A DNA stretch of 64,000 nucleotides. It comes from Rallus limicola (lineage: Eukaryota > Chordata > Aves > Gruiformes > Rallidae). The DNA lies in NCBI GenBank assembly GCA_022605955.1, contig JAKCOZ010000040.1, positions 4,102,558 to 4,166,557 of the forward strand, written 5' to 3'. Below the pieces are notes generated by a model, which was not told the DNA's origin, searched no databases, and saw only the letters and a list, made by a program, of their open reading frames with translations. The first letter of the stretch is position 1. Each line of letters starts with the position of its first letter. The position numbers and the translations under genes are program-made. Positions 62,781-64,000 of this stretch are shown piece after piece.

Positions 62781-64000
62781 AAAGCTCGAAGCACCAAGGT
62801 TCAGCTGGGGATGGTATATGACTCTTTGCCCTTTGGAGGGGAAAAAAGTTGATCCTGCCTGTTCATGGCACTAGAGTTAGTGTTTTACCCCTAATTAATT
62901 TCAGTTTTTTAAAAATAACATTTTTTTGGGAAGAAAACAGTTTTCTGAACTCAAAGTGAAACCCGTATTAGCAGGTCCACGGCAGTGTCCATTCTGGAGA
63001 TGGTGCAGCTTTCTGGTCCCTTGGGGTGGCCTCTTAAAAATAATTCACCTTCTCAGGAGGGCGTGAAGCCCATAGGAGAACGGGCCTGCGTAGATCAGTG
63101 ATCACAGTGGATCACAGCTCAGACTGCCACAAGGTTTTCAGCTGCTGCTTCATAGTTCTCACAACGGTTGCACCTTTTTAATTTATTTGAAGTGCTGTTC
63201 TTTTTGACACACCTTGACATGTTCAGGATGTGCACTCTGCTCTCCTGAGCATGATCACTGCTGACTGTTGGAAAGGCAGGCAGCGAATGGGAAAGGATCG
63301 GAGCACGACTCAGTTGATGGCAGGTGGGATCTGTGCTCGTGCAGTACTGTACATATCTTGTTCATGTTATAAAAATCTGAAGCTGAAATCTCGTCTGTTC
63401 TTCTCAGTTAGGTGACTTGGCAGCAAAGCTTCTTCTCTCCCTTAACACTTTCCTTTCAAAACTCGCTGACTTACCTAACTTGTGATCGCTGCATCTGATT
63501 TGAAATGAGAGGGAATGAGATAATGTTCTAGAAGGGAGCAAACACCCTACGTAGTATTTTTTGTCTCCCTTCTGTAATCCTGGAGGGGTCTTGGGCTTTC
63601 AGCTGGAGTCTGCCTGCTGCGAAACGCCAGCCTCATCCCCGCTCTGCCCCCTTTTCCCCCTGTATTGAAGGAAAAACGGGAAACACCCACAAAAAGCACA
63701 GCACTTGAACATGTGGCAGCCAGGTTGGAGCACTCCTAACATGTGGCAGGAGTTCATAGCCAGAAATATTTAAAGATGCAGTGTTGGAGGGCAAGGTTTG
63801 TCTTGGGAAGGAGCTGAGTAATGCACTACTGCAATTCAGGGTGGTGGTTAAAAAACAGCTCCATGCACACTTTGTAACCCAATGCCCACACCACCATGGG
63901 GTGGATTTACCTCTGTGGCATCTGCAGGATTGCACCCACAGCCCTGGCAGCGTGTGGGCTGTTTGTGCTCAGTACCCGAAGAGCGTTCCCATGGCAAGCC
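62781..64000. other. TLK2 3' flank
   Basis: I recognise no gene or mobile element. The stretch may be distal 3' UTR or intergenic. In human the next gene after TLK2 is MRC2, and no MRC2 exon is seen here. Confidence 0.55.

Overview
This window is vertebrate nuclear DNA, almost certainly from a bird. Long introns have GT-AG boundaries, a CpG-island promoter is present, and CR1 LINE fragments end in the ATTCTRTG-type tail found in sauropsids. A solo LTR also has the TGTCCTGGTTTC...GAAACCACGACA termini typical of avian endogenous retroviruses. The clade below bird is not resolved from sequence alone.

Two protein-coding genes lie on the plus strand, in tandem. (1) Positions 1 to about 11,000 hold the 3' part of METTL2, a tRNA m3C32 methyltransferase. 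Seven coding exons (3114-9968) give 308 residues and the stop; roughly the first 70 residues lie upstream of the window. (2) Positions about 21,000 to 62,760 hold the whole of TLK2 (tousled-like kinase 2). A CpG-island promoter and a probable non-coding first exon lead to 21 coding exons (23896-62319) that join in frame into a 750-residue protein. That length matches the human TLK2 form lacking a 22-residue alternative cassette. Paralogues METTL8 and TLK1 are also neighbours in the human genome, so this is one half of an ancient duplicated gene pair.

Between the genes (about 11.0-20.7 kb) I found no convincing gene, only scattered short ORFs, a probable CR1 remnant, a TA microsatellite and AT-rich blocks that may be conserved non-coding elements. 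The TLK2 promoter combines GC boxes, a TCTCGCGAGA palindrome (BANP/ZBTB33-type), a CCAAT box and a switch from C-rich to G-rich plus strand near the end of exon 1.

Mobile DNA: a solo LTR with a perfect 5-bp target duplication sits 78 bp upstream of a METTL2 exon; CR1 3' ends lie in TLK2 introns at 43.7, 51.6-52.2, 55.9-56.4 and 57.3 kb. The two long CR1 copies are in opposite orientations and flank coding exons 13-15. From 62.8 kb to the end is TLK2 3' flank, where I recognise no gene.

I did not find an undescribed system. The most testable leads are the LTR next to a METTL2 splice site, the inverted CR1 pair around TLK2 exons 13-15, a possible poison exon at 37.35 kb, and the missing 22-residue TLK2 cassette.
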